NCBI GenBank assembly: GCA_905171695.1
Contig: LR991653.1
Location: forward strand, 1,588,150-1,652,149
DNA length: 64,000 nt
From: Candidatus Methanoperedentaceae archaeon GB37
Lineage (GTDB): Archaea; Halobacteriota; Methanosarcinia; Methanosarcinales; EX4572-44
Reading direction: 5' to 3'
Shown here: positions 44,737 through 52,645 of the stretch, in pieces
Layout of the letters: each line of letters opens with the position of its first letter
Position numbering within the stretch: the stretch's first letter is position 1
Position numbers and translations under genes: made by a program
The notes under the pieces: model-generated
Databases searched by the model: none
The model's input: only the letters and a program-made list of their open reading frames with translations
Told to the model about the DNA's origin: nothing

Positions 44737-46081
44737 TAGGGTCTCTTTCATCTGAATCCATAATAAATTTAGATAAGCACTAAAACATCTCCATATTTTT
44801 ATCTCTAATTTCCAGCAAAGTGTGATTCAAAAATAACAAAGGAAACAATTCAAATCAAGAATTAAGTGTTAAAAATAGAAAAAGACTTATTTAATTAGTT
44901 TTCATGATTTTGAGAAGTGTGGTGGAGAGGATCAGCAGTGGAGTGATGAAAGAAGATGAATTTTGGTTTGTAGCTTTAGAGTTTGCTGAGGTTGTTGTGG
45001 AGAGAGCAAGAGGGATGTTCAAGGCGAAAGAGAAGTGTGACGACTATATCAATGGAATATTGTATTGTTGAGATTATGAGGTTCTTCTTTGGGTTATCTC
45101 TGATTCTCTTTTACGCATTTCTGAGAGACCACGGGGAGTTGAGATACATTTTAAAGCTTAAAGGTGCTTAAATCATTCTCAGATTGCGAAGATTTCAGGA
45201 AGAAATCACACAGGACAAAAGTAAGGATAGACAATATAATAAAAAGGAATGTTAAAGAAGAAGCAGACGAGATCTATGGACTGGAGACCACGGTTGTAAC
45301 AATAGTGGATTTAAACAGGCTTAGGAAAGGGAAAAAGATGATAAAGGATGGATTTTTTGATGCAGAATTCTGCCATGATTCTCTTAGAGGTTCTGAAGTA
45401 GGCTATATTGTCTGCACACTCTGATAAATCTCACGAATTTCTCGGTTGTTGAAGAACGAACCAAAGAAGGAAATCTGGGAAGAGATAGTAATATCAAATC
45501 TGGAAACTCAAAATGGGAAAATAAAGGTTATCATGGCTGATGCTGGATTCTTAGCCTACAATAATATTCTGTTACCTCTTAACTGCAGAACAATTCCTCT
45601 AATAAAAGTGAAAAGTAACATAGATGTAAAAAAGCTTAAAAAGAGAATTGAGAATTATCCAGCAAACCTATTCTGGCTTGACAGCAAATACAACAAGAAT
45701 CTATCAAGCTTACTTAAAGATTTCAGTTACGCAATAAAACAAACAGTGGAAGGGATTAACAAATACGAAAAATTCACTGAAACAAGAAGCAGAATAGAAT
45801 CTTTCTTCAAAATAGCATAAGGCAATATTTAGTTTGAAAGACTCGCATCTCTATTACCGCAAACATGCGATTACAGAAATAAAAACGATCTCCTATGCTA
45901 CACAATTGTTCTGTCAGTTCTACTTGAAGAATAGAATAAACATGGAAAGATTTATTGAAAGAATCAAGAGAAAAAACTCTAATACTGATTACACTTTACT
46001 AAGATTCTTTAATTTCTATAATGAACCGTCCCAGTGGTCATTTAATTTTACAGAGAAACTGAAAAAAAGAGACCCTATATT
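44737..46081 (+). mobile_element. Decayed DDE insertion sequence with AGGGTCTCTTT ends
   Basis: Inverted ends AGGGTCTCTTT (44739) and AAAGAGACCCT (46070-46080) bound about 1.34 kb. Inside, plus-strand frames from 44904 read MILRSVVERISSGVMKEDEF, a short membrane-like frame, KGRKMIKDGFFDAEF-type sequence, KVIMADAGFLAYNNILLPLN with a catalytic aspartate, TETRSRIESFFKIA with the glutamate, and CQFYLKNRINMERF. At least four frameshifts or stops interrupt it. IS4-superfamily affiliation is likely but the exact family is not resolved. Confidence 0.72.
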
Positions 46082-46105
46082 AGAACCTGCAGCAACCTTC
46101 AAATA

Positions 46106-46119
46106 TTAGGTTATCCTAA
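46106..46119. promoter_or_regulatory. Putative DtxR/MntR operator
   Basis: The perfect dyad TTAGG-TTAT-CCTAA, continuing TAA, closely resembles the DtxR/IdeR box. It lies 8 bases before the start codon of a DtxR-family gene, so autoregulation is likely. Binding near the ribosome site or the start of a leaderless mRNA would block expression. Confidence 0.65.
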
Positions 46120-46127
46120 TAACGGTT

Positions 46128-46652
46128 ATGCTCTCGAGAAAGGCAGAGGACTACCTCGAAGCGATCCTTAACATAAAAGACGAACAGGGCTATGTCAGGG
46201 TGAAGAATATCTCAGCATCCCTGAACGTTAAGCCACCGAGCGTGGTGGAGATGCTGAAAAGACTGGATCGAGAGGGACTTGTCAGATACGAGAAACACAA
46301 CGGTGTGGAACTCACAGAGAAGGGGTATAGACTGGCAATAGCGGTGAAAGAGAAACACGACGCAATAAAAGCGTTTTTGAAGATCATACGAGTTCCTGAG
46401 AAGATAGCTGAGAAGGACGCATGCACCATTGAACATGGTCTGGATCCGAAGACCATAACACAGATAAAGGCACTGGTCGAGTTCGTGGAGAGATCACCCA
46501 TCTTCCCAGACTGGCTCAAACACTTCGAGACATTCTGCAAAACCGGAAAACACTTCTGTGAGAAAAGATCGATGAGACGAACAGAATCGCTCCAAACGAT
46601 AGAGAGCGATAGAGAGCAATGGGGGGAGAAAAGAGAGCAGTCGAGCGCATGA
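46128..46652 (+). CDS. DtxR/MntR-family metal-dependent repressor
   Basis: A 174-residue regulator. The N-terminal winged helix (EDYLEAILNIKDEQGYVRVK, then NVKPPSVVEMLKRLDREGLV) is followed by the metal-binding/dimer domain with HDAIKAFLKIIRV and DACTIEHGLDP (Cys, Glu, His ligands as in DtxR-type site 1). The C-terminal tail is short and hydrophilic, without an SH3-like FeoA domain. A dyad operator overlaps its leader. No metal transporter is adjacent; the neighbouring DNA is IS remnant and TA genes, so any target lies elsewhere. Confidence 0.88.
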   Translation: MLSRKAEDYLEAILNIKDEQGYVRVKNISASLNVKPPSVVEMLKRLDREGLVRYEKHNGVELTEKGYRLAIAVKEKHDAIKAFLKIIRVPEKIAEKDACTIEHGLDPKTITQIKALVEFVERSPIFPDWLKHFETFCKTGKHFCEKRSMRRTESLQTIESDREQWGEKREQSSA

Positions 46653-46724
46653 AACTCTTCAAGACCTGAAAACCCTCCCAAGAGGAGAATAGTGGGAGTC
46701 CGTCACCTAATTGACGACTCTCTC

Positions 46725-46790
46725 TCATATGAACAGGCTCGCTTTGAGAGACTCAAGAAAAGTGTCCGTTCGCTTGACCGTCCAAGTCAT
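46725..46790 (-). pseudogene. Truncated RelE-type toxin
   Basis: An ATG at 46790 overlaps the antitoxin stop as ATGA and opens a frame MTWTVKRTDTFLESLKASLF, the typical start of a RelE-family mRNA interferase, but it stops after 21 codons with no continuation in any frame. The catalytic part is gone. The antitoxin upstream is intact. Confidence 0.7.
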
Positions 46791-46960
46791 GTTTGCAGTT
46801 CGTCAAGCAAATCTGCAACAGAATTGACTTCCCTAACCCTACCAGCTTTAATATCCTGATCGCTTTTACGGAGAGCTTCCATCGTTTTTGAGTTGCTGAG
46901 AATTTCAACTGAATCAATGAGCGCTTCGATATCCTCTCGTGTAACCATCTTCTCTTCCAT
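46787..46960 (-). CDS. RelB-type antitoxin
   Basis: A 57-residue acidic protein, MEEKMVTREDIEALIDSVEI continuing to GRVREVNSVADLLDELQT. The SVEILSN...EALRKSDQDIKAGR pattern and C-terminal DLLDEL are characteristic of archaeal antitoxins paired with RelE-like toxins. It follows hicB by 26 bases and overlaps the truncated toxin by 4 bases. With the toxin lost it is an orphan antitoxin. The start could be a few codons earlier. Confidence 0.72.
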   Translation of the reverse strand: MEEKMVTREDIEALIDSVEILSNSKTMEALRKSDQDIKAGRVREVNSVADLLDELQT

Positions 46961-46986
46961 TCTCTTTAACTCTTGATACCGCTCTG

Positions 46987-47253
46987 TTATACGCCAGCCT
47001 CTTGTGGGCGTGTAGGGCAAAAGGCAATCTTTTCTTCGACAAATGCTTTCAGCAGTTCTTTTCCTGCTGGCTGCGGGATCTCTCTCCCCTCCTTTTCGGC
47101 AGTTTCCAGCCATAGCTCCGTTGCAGCCATGACTTCCTTCAGTGCCTCCTCTTCGGTCTCGCCAAATGCTGAACATCCCGCCAACTCTGGAACCACTTCA
47201 ATATAGCCCATATCCTCCTCGCTATAAAATATCTCTATTGCGTATTTATACAT
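46987..47253 (-). CDS. hicB: HicB-family antitoxin
   Basis: An 88-residue HicB-like protein with the partial RNase-H-fold signature: YAIEIFYSEEDMGYIEVVPE, then LAGCSAFGETEEEALKEV and a helix AATELWLETAEKEGREIP. It neutralises HicA toxins. Its ATG overlaps the hicA stop (GATGTATAA), the usual toxin-first order. The hicA copy upstream is frameshifted, so HicB may be without active partner. No C-terminal DNA-binding domain is visible. Confidence 0.85.
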   Translation of the reverse strand: MYKYAIEIFYSEEDMGYIEVVPELAGCSAFGETEEEALKEVMAATELWLETAEKEGREIPQPAGKELLKAFVEEKIAFCPTRPQEAGV

Positions 47254-47508
47254 CTTCTCCCTCCAGTAGTAACTTATATCTCTCTATAATCTTTAAAAAT
47301 TGTTTGACTTGATAAGGTTTTGCCTTTCCTTTAACATTCTGAAAATTCAACATTTCTCTTACACCATCTTGACGTATATCCTATGGCTTCCTTTACCTAC
47401 TCTAAATATGAATCCAAACAATTCCGCTGTTCTACAAAGCACATCAAATCTAACATTTTTTGGATTCCTCTTGAGTTCTTCGTATATTTCTCTCTTGTTC
47501 ATTTGCAT
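47246..47508 (-). pseudogene. hicA: Frameshifted HicA-type toxin
   Basis: From ATG at 47508 or 47502 the frame reads MNKREIYEELKRNPKNVRFD, then AELFGFIFRVGKGSHRIYVK, carrying the catalytic histidine of the dsRBD-like mRNA interferase. A one-base loss near 47370 ends the frame (VKMV stop). In the next frame the family's tail continues intact: DGVREMLNFQNVKGKAKPYQ, VKQFLKIIERYKLLLEGEDV, stop at 47246. The toxin is thus probably inactive through a single lesion. Confidence 0.83.
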
Positions 47509-47552
47509 GCTTATCCATCATTATCATGATTTAAAGTCTTTCGCCTTATGGC

Positions 47553-47640
47553 GTACTAACGTATTCGGGCTATACGAAGTTCGGCTTGCCGAATTTGTAC
47601 GTAAGTGCGAAGCACCGAAACCGTATGTCCATTGTTAGGC
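47553..47640 (-). repeat. attC-like palindromic site A
   Basis: An 88-bp imperfect palindrome directly 3' of the nuclease-like gene at 47662-48222. On the minus strand it opens GCCTAACAATGGACATACGG, matching the RYYYAAC core of integron attC sites, contains a stem TTCGGC/GCCGAA, and ends near CGTTAGTAC, a degenerate GTTRRRY. It shares ACCGTATGTC (47620-47629), CTAACG and GCGAAGC blocks with site B, but the central stems differ, as attC sites do. Confidence 0.6.
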
Positions 47641-47661
47641 GATGTTGCAATCGTATTTAAT

Positions 47662-48222
47662 TTACTGCTCCTCTGTTGTCCAAGTTTCTATATCGAATTT
47701 CACAATTATTATCCTTTTTCCATTGTTGGTGGATATCCTTTCTATGCGTTCTCTTGCATTTTCTAATTCTCTTGCATTTTCTAAGGAAGAGCTGTCACCA
47801 ATGATAACTTGAATGAGATACTTGTAATCTAACTTTTGTTTGAACTCTACGAGTTTTTTGAAATCTTCCTCTATATCCCTTAGATTAGAAGCCAATTTAA
47901 ATTCTATAACTGCAAGATTTTTATTTGTATTCGGGATATGAATAATAAAATCTGGAATTTTTCCATTTTCAAAACAATGTTGGTAGCGTTTATCTACTTC
48001 CGCTTGAATTATTGGCCCACTAAAATCTACTCTTCCACTGTCTATCAATTTTCGAAGTTGATGATAAAATTCATACGCAAAAGGTCTTTCCAAATACTTC
48101 TCTTTTGAAAGATTTTCTCTATTCGATTCGTTCACTTCCAACATACGATAGTCTATCTGTGAGAGCATACAATATTCTCTGTCCATTTCTTCCAAAGCCA
48201 TTTTTATAGCATCAATTACCAT
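47662..48222 (-). CDS. PD-(D/E)XK nuclease-like protein
   Basis: A 186-residue protein with a PD-(D/E)XK endonuclease core: an N-terminal glutamate in FAYEFYHQLRKLID, then KIPDFIIHIPNTNKNL and AVIEFKLASNL, giving PD-x(n)-E-x-K. A 15-bp repeat encodes ENAREL-ENARER near the C-terminus. It is AT-rich compared with core genes. It lies between two attC-like sites, as a single-gene cassette would. Target, and any role in defence, are unknown. Confidence 0.75.
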   Translation of the reverse strand: MVIDAIKMALEEMDREYCMLSQIDYRMLEVNESNRENLSKEKYLERPFAYEFYHQLRKLIDSGRVDFSGPIIQAEVDKRYQHCFENGKIPDFIIHIPNTNKNLAVIEFKLASNLRDIEEDFKKLVEFKQKLDYKYLIQVIIGDSSSLENARELENARERIERISTNNGKRIIIVKFDIETWTTEEQ

Positions 48223-48248
48223 TTATTATCACCTCTCCTAGCAATGTC

Positions 48249-48345
48249 GCCTAACGGTTTGCGGACATGCGAAGTCCAGCCATTAGGCTGGATTTGGGCG
48301 GAGCGAAGCGTAACCGTATGTCTGCTATTGTGCGAAAGGCCTAAC
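48249..48345 (-). repeat. attC-like palindromic site B
   Basis: A 97-bp imperfect palindrome 3' of the gene at 48366-49205. On the minus strand it ends with a perfect GTTAGGC at 48255-48249. The central stem is TCCAGCC-ATTA-GGCTGGA, and GCGGACAT pairs with ATGTCTGC across about 55 bases. It shares ACCGTATGTC (48313-48322) with site A. Its upstream core is degenerate (CGCACAA) with a GTTAGGC just outside. Confidence 0.6.
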
Positions 48346-48365
48346 AATGCCATTTTCCTCCACCT

Positions 48366-49205
48366 TTACCCTTCTGAAGGGATTGTAAATTTATAAACTG
48401 TATGTTCACCCAATGGATAACATTCATTAAGAAAATTCAATAATGTTTCGTCTATGTTTTTATTGTCTATTCGAGTATATACAGATTCAAATCTATTTAA
48501 ATCTTTATTTAGAATATAGATAAACAGAGTGACATTTCCGAATTGTGTATGTTCCAAAACATTTTTAACATATTCTCTTATTTCGTCTCTTTTTATCAAA
48601 ATTTCATTTATTAAGCTGTTGTAGTAGATATTTGTGGTGTCAATAAACAAGGCAGTAGTGGGACTGCAATATGGTTTGCTTGATTTTTTATTAATCACTG
48701 AACATATTTTATATTTAATATCTCCAAGTTTTGGTTTAGATAAGTGTGCACTTCCACATTCTATAAAAATGTTCTTGTTTTCTTTATGAATGGTAAAATC
48801 AGGGGATTCTGATTTTGTAAATTTTATGTTTTTTCTAATTAGTGATGCAGCAATATTAATTTCGAATCTGACACCAAAATATTTGTCACGGGTGCCACTT
48901 CTATATATCTGTTTTTTAAATGCATTTAGCAAATTAATATCATATTTTGCAATTTCTTTTAGATGTTTTACTAACATAGTCATCTTGCTGAATTCGTAAT
49001 CTCTCCGAAGATATTCACCTTGATTGTGATATTCTATAATTCTTTTAAGAGATTGTCCTATTGGACTTTTACTGCTGACATTTCCATTAATAAATCGCAT
49101 TCCAAGTAGTTTATTCAGTTCTATTACAAGGTGCTGTGTTGAACAATTAGCTGGATGGGGTATATCTTCAGGTAATTGTTTCTCTGAGAATGTAGGCTTA
49201 AACAC
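48366..49205 (-). CDS. Nuclease-like protein with IS-derived N-terminus
   Basis: A 279-residue frame. Residues 1-24 (MFKPTFSEKQLPEDIPHPAN) are encoded inside the right part of IS5-type copy 2, which ends at 49133. The native gene therefore lost its 5' end and now has a chimeric start. The body contains YFGVRFEINIAASLIRK, SPDFTIHKENKNIFIECGSA, a PD...E pattern of the PD-(D/E)XK type but with a glycine where the lysine is expected. An attC-like site follows its stop. It is AT-rich. Expression from the IS end is possible but unproven. Confidence 0.65.
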   Translation of the reverse strand: MFKPTFSEKQLPEDIPHPANCSTQHLVIELNKLLGMRFINGNVSSKSPIGQSLKRIIEYHNQGEYLRRDYEFSKMTMLVKHLKEIAKYDINLLNAFKKQIYRSGTRDKYFGVRFEINIAASLIRKNIKFTKSESPDFTIHKENKNIFIECGSAHLSKPKLGDIKYKICSVINKKSSKPYCSPTTALFIDTTNIYYNSLINEILIKRDEIREYVKNVLEHTQFGNVTLFIYILNKDLNRFESVYTRIDNKNIDETLLNFLNECYPLGEHTVYKFTIPSEG

Positions 49206-50141
49206 TTATGAGCATGTTGTAGAAGATGAATTTCATCTTTACTTCTTGAAATAAAGCTTCTGGAGATCTTGCTCTGCATGTCTCTCCAAATACTCTTTTA
49301 ACACCAGAGAAGAAACTCTCTGTTGTCCATCTGCAGCCATACCTGTATTTATCTTTCCATCTTTCATGACCTAACTCTTTTGGGTTCTCTTACTCTCTTA
49401 GCTCTGGATGGAGAGCCTCTTGACTTAGTTGAAGAGTTACTTCTTATCTTGATCACTGGTTCTACATCATTTTCAGCAAGATAATTGAAATTCTCTCTGC
49501 TATCATAACCTCCATCACCATATACCCTACTTATCTCTCCACCTCTTCCTTTAATTTGCTTTACCAGAGGTTTTAACATCTTTCCATCACCTGTTCTTTC
49601 ATCTGTTATCTTTAAGGCTAAGAGTTTCCTTGTTTTAACGTCTATAGCAATATGAACCTTAATCCAACCCTTTCTCGTCTTTCCATTTATCTCTGATCCA
49701 CTCTCCTCTATTCGTTATCTTCATACCAGACGAATCTATTGCAACTACAAGATCTTCTCCAAGATTACTAGAGAGTTCAAAGTCTAGTTTCCTCAACCTC
49801 TTACAAACAGTGGAATAATCAGCTACCTTTAACTCAGGTATATATTCTGATAATTTCCTCAAAAATCCTTCCATTTGTCTTAATGGAAGGAAAGCTACAT
49901 GCAAGAAAGCTAGAAAACACATAAAGGTTCGAGTAAACCTGAAAGGTCTGCCAACCTTCCCCTCATTCATCCTATTTAATTCTTCATCCCAGTTCTCAAG
50001 GAAATCCAATGAGATATAGAGTTCTCCCCTCCGCACAAGTTTTTCATTATATTCCTTCCAATTTCTCTTACTCTGCATCCCAATCATCCCTCCTGTAAAT
50101 GAGAAATACAGGAAGGAAACTTAAGAGTTATTCAACACAGC
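49133..50141 (-). mobile_element. IS5-type insertion sequence, copy 2
   Basis: A 1009-bp copy of the element at 31842-32849, same orientation and ends GCTGTGTTGAA. It differs by a few bases, including one extra base near 49678, which adds a frameshift splitting the transposase into 49659-50087 and 49364-49579. It is therefore inactive alone. It interrupted the gene at 48366-49132. Confidence 0.92.
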
Positions 50142-50209
50142 ACCGTAATACAATACTTGCTTTTTCCTGGAAAAAGAGAGCTTATGGGGAGAGTTTATTT
50201 TTCTAGTGC

Positions 50210-50362
50210 CTAATTATTTGGGAATATTGGAATTTCTGACGCTTTGTATATGTTCTTTCCGTCATACAAAAGCAGTATTGCAAGCAATCTCTCCTTTACT
50301 CTTGGGTCTCTTTCTTTTCTGTATCTCTCTTTCAGTTCTTCCTTTGTAAGGTGTTTTAGCAT
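50210..50362 (-). pseudogene. IS630 N-terminal remnant
   Basis: Fifty codons from ATG at 50362: MLKHLTKEELKERYRKERDP, then VKERLLAILLLYDGKNIYKA, the start of an IS630-type transposase, ending at a TAG. The same N-terminus is fused to a C-terminal half at 31200. The rest is lost. Confidence 0.72.
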
Positions 50363-50439
50363 GAAGAATATTATATATCTGGAGGATATCTGGGGGTGAA
50401 GTTATTTTAGGGATGAACTATAGTTTTCTATAGTTTTGC

Positions 50440-50500
50440 AGAAAAGTGGATAGAAAAGTTCTTAAATTTTGGTTAAGTGGGTTATGTTGGATACTATACT
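50440..50500 (+). mobile_element. IS630 3'-end remnant
   Basis: GCAGAAAAGTGGATAGAAAA and GGTTAAGTGGGTTATGTTGG repeat the last codons and end of the IS630 remnant at 11800-11860 (GGTTAAGTGAGTTATGTTGG). Only the terminal 60 bases remain, immediately before the thpR stop. Confidence 0.75.
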
Positions 50501-50519
50501 TGAAGTAGCAAACGTTTCT

Positions 50520-51068
50520 TCAGTTTTGTTTTTTGAGTGGAATCTTACATACCGTGTTGTAGATTGGACCTTGTGGTGTGAGCGTGCTACTCTTAACAGA
50601 GATCGAATCGACTGTAAACTCTCCAATCATTGTCTCCGCGAGTTTCGAAGCCTCTGCACCTAATTCTATTCTCGTTTCACGACTCACTCGCTTCACTCTG
50701 GCGATGGTTGCATGAGCTACAAAAGTGTCTTCAGGCGCAAAACCAAAAGGCTCGAGGATCCTCTCTACCTCACTATGGAGTGGATCGAAATTACCAGTAA
50801 CACCAAGCCATATCACCCGGATATGACTGGGCTTTGGAAAGACGCCAACACCTTTGAGACGTGCATCGAAAGGTTGGGTGGTTACCTGGGATAATGCAGT
50901 GCAGATCTCTTTAACCACACGTTCTTCAACCTCTCCAAGAAACTTTATAGTTACATGCACAAGCTCAGGTTTAACGAGTTTCACACCAGTGCGGTTGAAG
51001 TTGGCTGCAACCTCTCCAATCCTCTCTCTCATCTCGTCGGGTAGATCCACAGCAACAAAAGTCCTCAT
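50520..51068 (-). CDS. thpR: RNA 2',3'-cyclic phosphodiesterase
   Basis: A 182-residue member of the 2H phosphoesterase (LigT/ThpR) family. The two HxT motifs are HVTIKFLGE and HATIARVKR. It opens 2',3'-cyclic phosphates of RNA ends, and in vitro shows RNA ligase-like activity. The start MRTFVAVDLP at 51068 is preferred over a GTG/ATG two codons upstream. It lies downstream of tRNA-Ile on the same strand, about 150 bases away. Confidence 0.93.
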   Translation of the reverse strand: MRTFVAVDLPDEMRERIGEVAANFNRTGVKLVKPELVHVTIKFLGEVEERVVKEICTALSQVTTQPFDARLKGVGVFPKPSHIRVIWLGVTGNFDPLHSEVERILEPFGFAPEDTFVAHATIARVKRVSRETRIELGAEASKLAETMIGEFTVDSISVKSSTLTPQGPIYNTVCKIPLKKQN

Positions 51069-51215
51069 GATCACTCACATCAAACGAGTATCAGATTTAA
51101 CCCTTCCCACTCAAATCTTACAGTACTGCAAAAGAGAACTATAGTAGTGTAGTAGTGTAGTAAAATAGTGCTGGTGGACGTATCGTCAGGAAATGAAAAA
51201 CTCAAATTTTAAAGC

Positions 51216-51292
51216 TGGTGGGCCCGCTGCGGTTCGAACGCAGGACCTTACGGTTATCAGCCGTACGCTCCACCTGGCTAAGCTACGGGCCC
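51216..51292 (-). tRNA. tRNA-Ile (GAU)
   Basis: On the minus strand a full cloverleaf is seen: acceptor GGGCCCG pairs with CGGGCCC, anticodon loop CTGATAA with GAU flanked by the TACGG/CCGTA stem, and T arm CTGCG-TTCGAAC-GCAG. Discriminator A and an encoded CCA follow at 51219-51216. No intron is present. Confidence 0.96.
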
Positions 51293-51319
51293 TCAACGAC
51301 CGTCAAAAAATGGATGGTG

Positions 51320-51333
51320 ACCTATATTAAACT
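51320..51333 (-). promoter_or_regulatory. tRNA-Ile promoter
   Basis: On the minus strand GTTTAATATAGG gives a TATA box centred about 33 bases before the tRNA 5' end, the expected archaeal spacing. A T-rich stretch after the tRNA (about 51190-51213) may terminate transcription. Confidence 0.6.
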
Positions 51334-51505
51334 TTCTCACTCTATGAAAAATCAAGAAAATCCTCGCTTTCCTCGAATTTTACTTGAAGTATAGGATGCG
51401 TTTATGCTTTCCTATACATCGAGAAGAATACTGAAAAAGAAGAGCTTGGAGCCTCGTTTCTTCGACTACTCTCTCCCACAGGTGATTCAGGTCATAGGTT
51501 ATGTT

Positions 51506-51766
51506 TCAGGTAAATTCTTCCGCAGGGAGTGGTTTCTTGATGATGGGGACTTTCCGGGGGCGTATCTCAACGCCGCCGATGAGCTTCACGCCTGGCATTG
51601 CTCTGAGTTCGTCGATTAAGGTGTGGTCGATGCTTATGATGAATGCGCCTCTGGTCGCTGCAAGCTCGATTCTGCCGCCGCGGTCAACCACTGCTCGTGT
51701 GAATGCCTCAACCTTTTTTCCTGTGAGAGGCTCGTTCAGCCAGACGATACATGTTTCAAGGCTCAT
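51506..51766 (-). CDS. Small protein of the PASTA operon
   Basis: An 86-residue cytosolic protein, MSLETCIVWLNEPLTGKKVE continuing to LIDELRAMPGVKLIGGVEIR. Alternating strand/helix pattern suggests a small ferredoxin-like alpha/beta fold. Its start overlaps the PASTA gene stop (ATGA), so it is translationally coupled as last gene of the four-gene operon. No family is recognised. Confidence 0.68.
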   Translation of the reverse strand: MSLETCIVWLNEPLTGKKVEAFTRAVVDRGGRIELAATRGAFIISIDHTLIDELRAMPGVKLIGGVEIRPRKVPIIKKPLPAEEFT

Positions 51767-52644
51767 TTTACAACTTTCAGATCTCTGCTGATCCGTCTCT
51801 CTGGATGTATCTGATGTTTCTTATATCGGGAGATATTCCTTCTTCTTTTTGCCGAGATCACAAGATCGATCGCAGATCCAGCCTCAATCTCTTTACCGGC
51901 TTCGATGCTCTGGCTTATCACGGTCCCGGGTGGTGATTCGCTCTTTTCCTCTGTCACCCTGCCTTTTTCCAGATTAACTGATTTTAAGAGTTTTTCTGCA
52001 TCATCGAGTGGGACTCCGATGAGGTTCGGGACCTTTGTCAGCTTTAGAGCGGGCTCTGAAACCGTTATGTCAACAGGACTTTCTGGGGGTGCAAGCGAGA
52101 ACGGAGATGGGATCTGGGAGAGAACAGTTCCCGGTTCAACCTGGTCATTTCTTCTGTAGCTGATTTCACCAACCGTGAAATTCCTTGAGGTTATCTGGTG
52201 CTTTGCTGCATCGAGTGTGAGACCTATGAGGTTCGGGACCTCGTCATAACCAAAGACCTCTTCGCCAGATACTTCCTCTCCTGGGAGCATCTTTACCCTG
52301 AATCGGATCGTGCTCAGGTTTTCAGGGGGCAGGGTATCATCGAGCTTTGGAAGCTGATAGGCTATCTCGTTCTTATCCTCGTTGAATGCCACATTTGCCT
52401 TCAGCTCAACCTCCATATCACTGACAAGATACTTAACACGCGTGCGCTTCTCTGATAGTGCAACCTGCATCTTCTCAAGTGCATCTCCAAAGCTTGAAAC
52501 GAGGCGATCTGGCGGGATCTTCGGACGCTCAAGTTGAAGTCTTTTTATCTGGGTTTTAAGCTCGCTAATCTCTGCTTCCTTTGCGGTGAAATCCCTGTGA
52601 AGCTGTTCATATTTTTTCCTGTAGTCCTCTGCCATCCTAACCAC
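51763..52644 (-). CDS. Coiled-coil protein with two PASTA domains and a DUF2589-like core
   Basis: A 293-residue protein. Residues 1-40 are a coiled coil (EAEISELKTQIKRLQLER). Residues 50-120 contain a beta-rich core, VSDMEVELKANVAFNEDKNE then LSTIRFRVKMLP, resembling the two neighbouring gene products. Two PASTA domains follow: VPNLIGLTLDAAKHQI and VPNLIGVPLDDAEKLL. There is no signal peptide or membrane anchor, although PASTA domains are normally extracellular and bind cell-wall precursors, absent in archaea. One base separates it from the preceding gene. Confidence 0.82.
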   Translation of the reverse strand: MVRMAEDYRKKYEQLHRDFTAKEAEISELKTQIKRLQLERPKIPPDRLVSSFGDALEKMQVALSEKRTRVKYLVSDMEVELKANVAFNEDKNEIAYQLPKLDDTLPPENLSTIRFRVKMLPGEEVSGEEVFGYDEVPNLIGLTLDAAKHQITSRNFTVGEISYRRNDQVEPGTVLSQIPSPFSLAPPESPVDITVSEPALKLTKVPNLIGVPLDDAEKLLKSVNLEKGRVTEEKSESPPGTVISQSIEAGKEIEAGSAIDLVISAKRRRNISRYKKHQIHPERRISRDLKVVK

Positions 52645-52645
52645 G

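Noticed and set aside
47300-47638. 112-codon plus-strand frame
   Set aside because: It is opposite the recognisable hicA remnant and the attC-like site, and its sequence has no family character.
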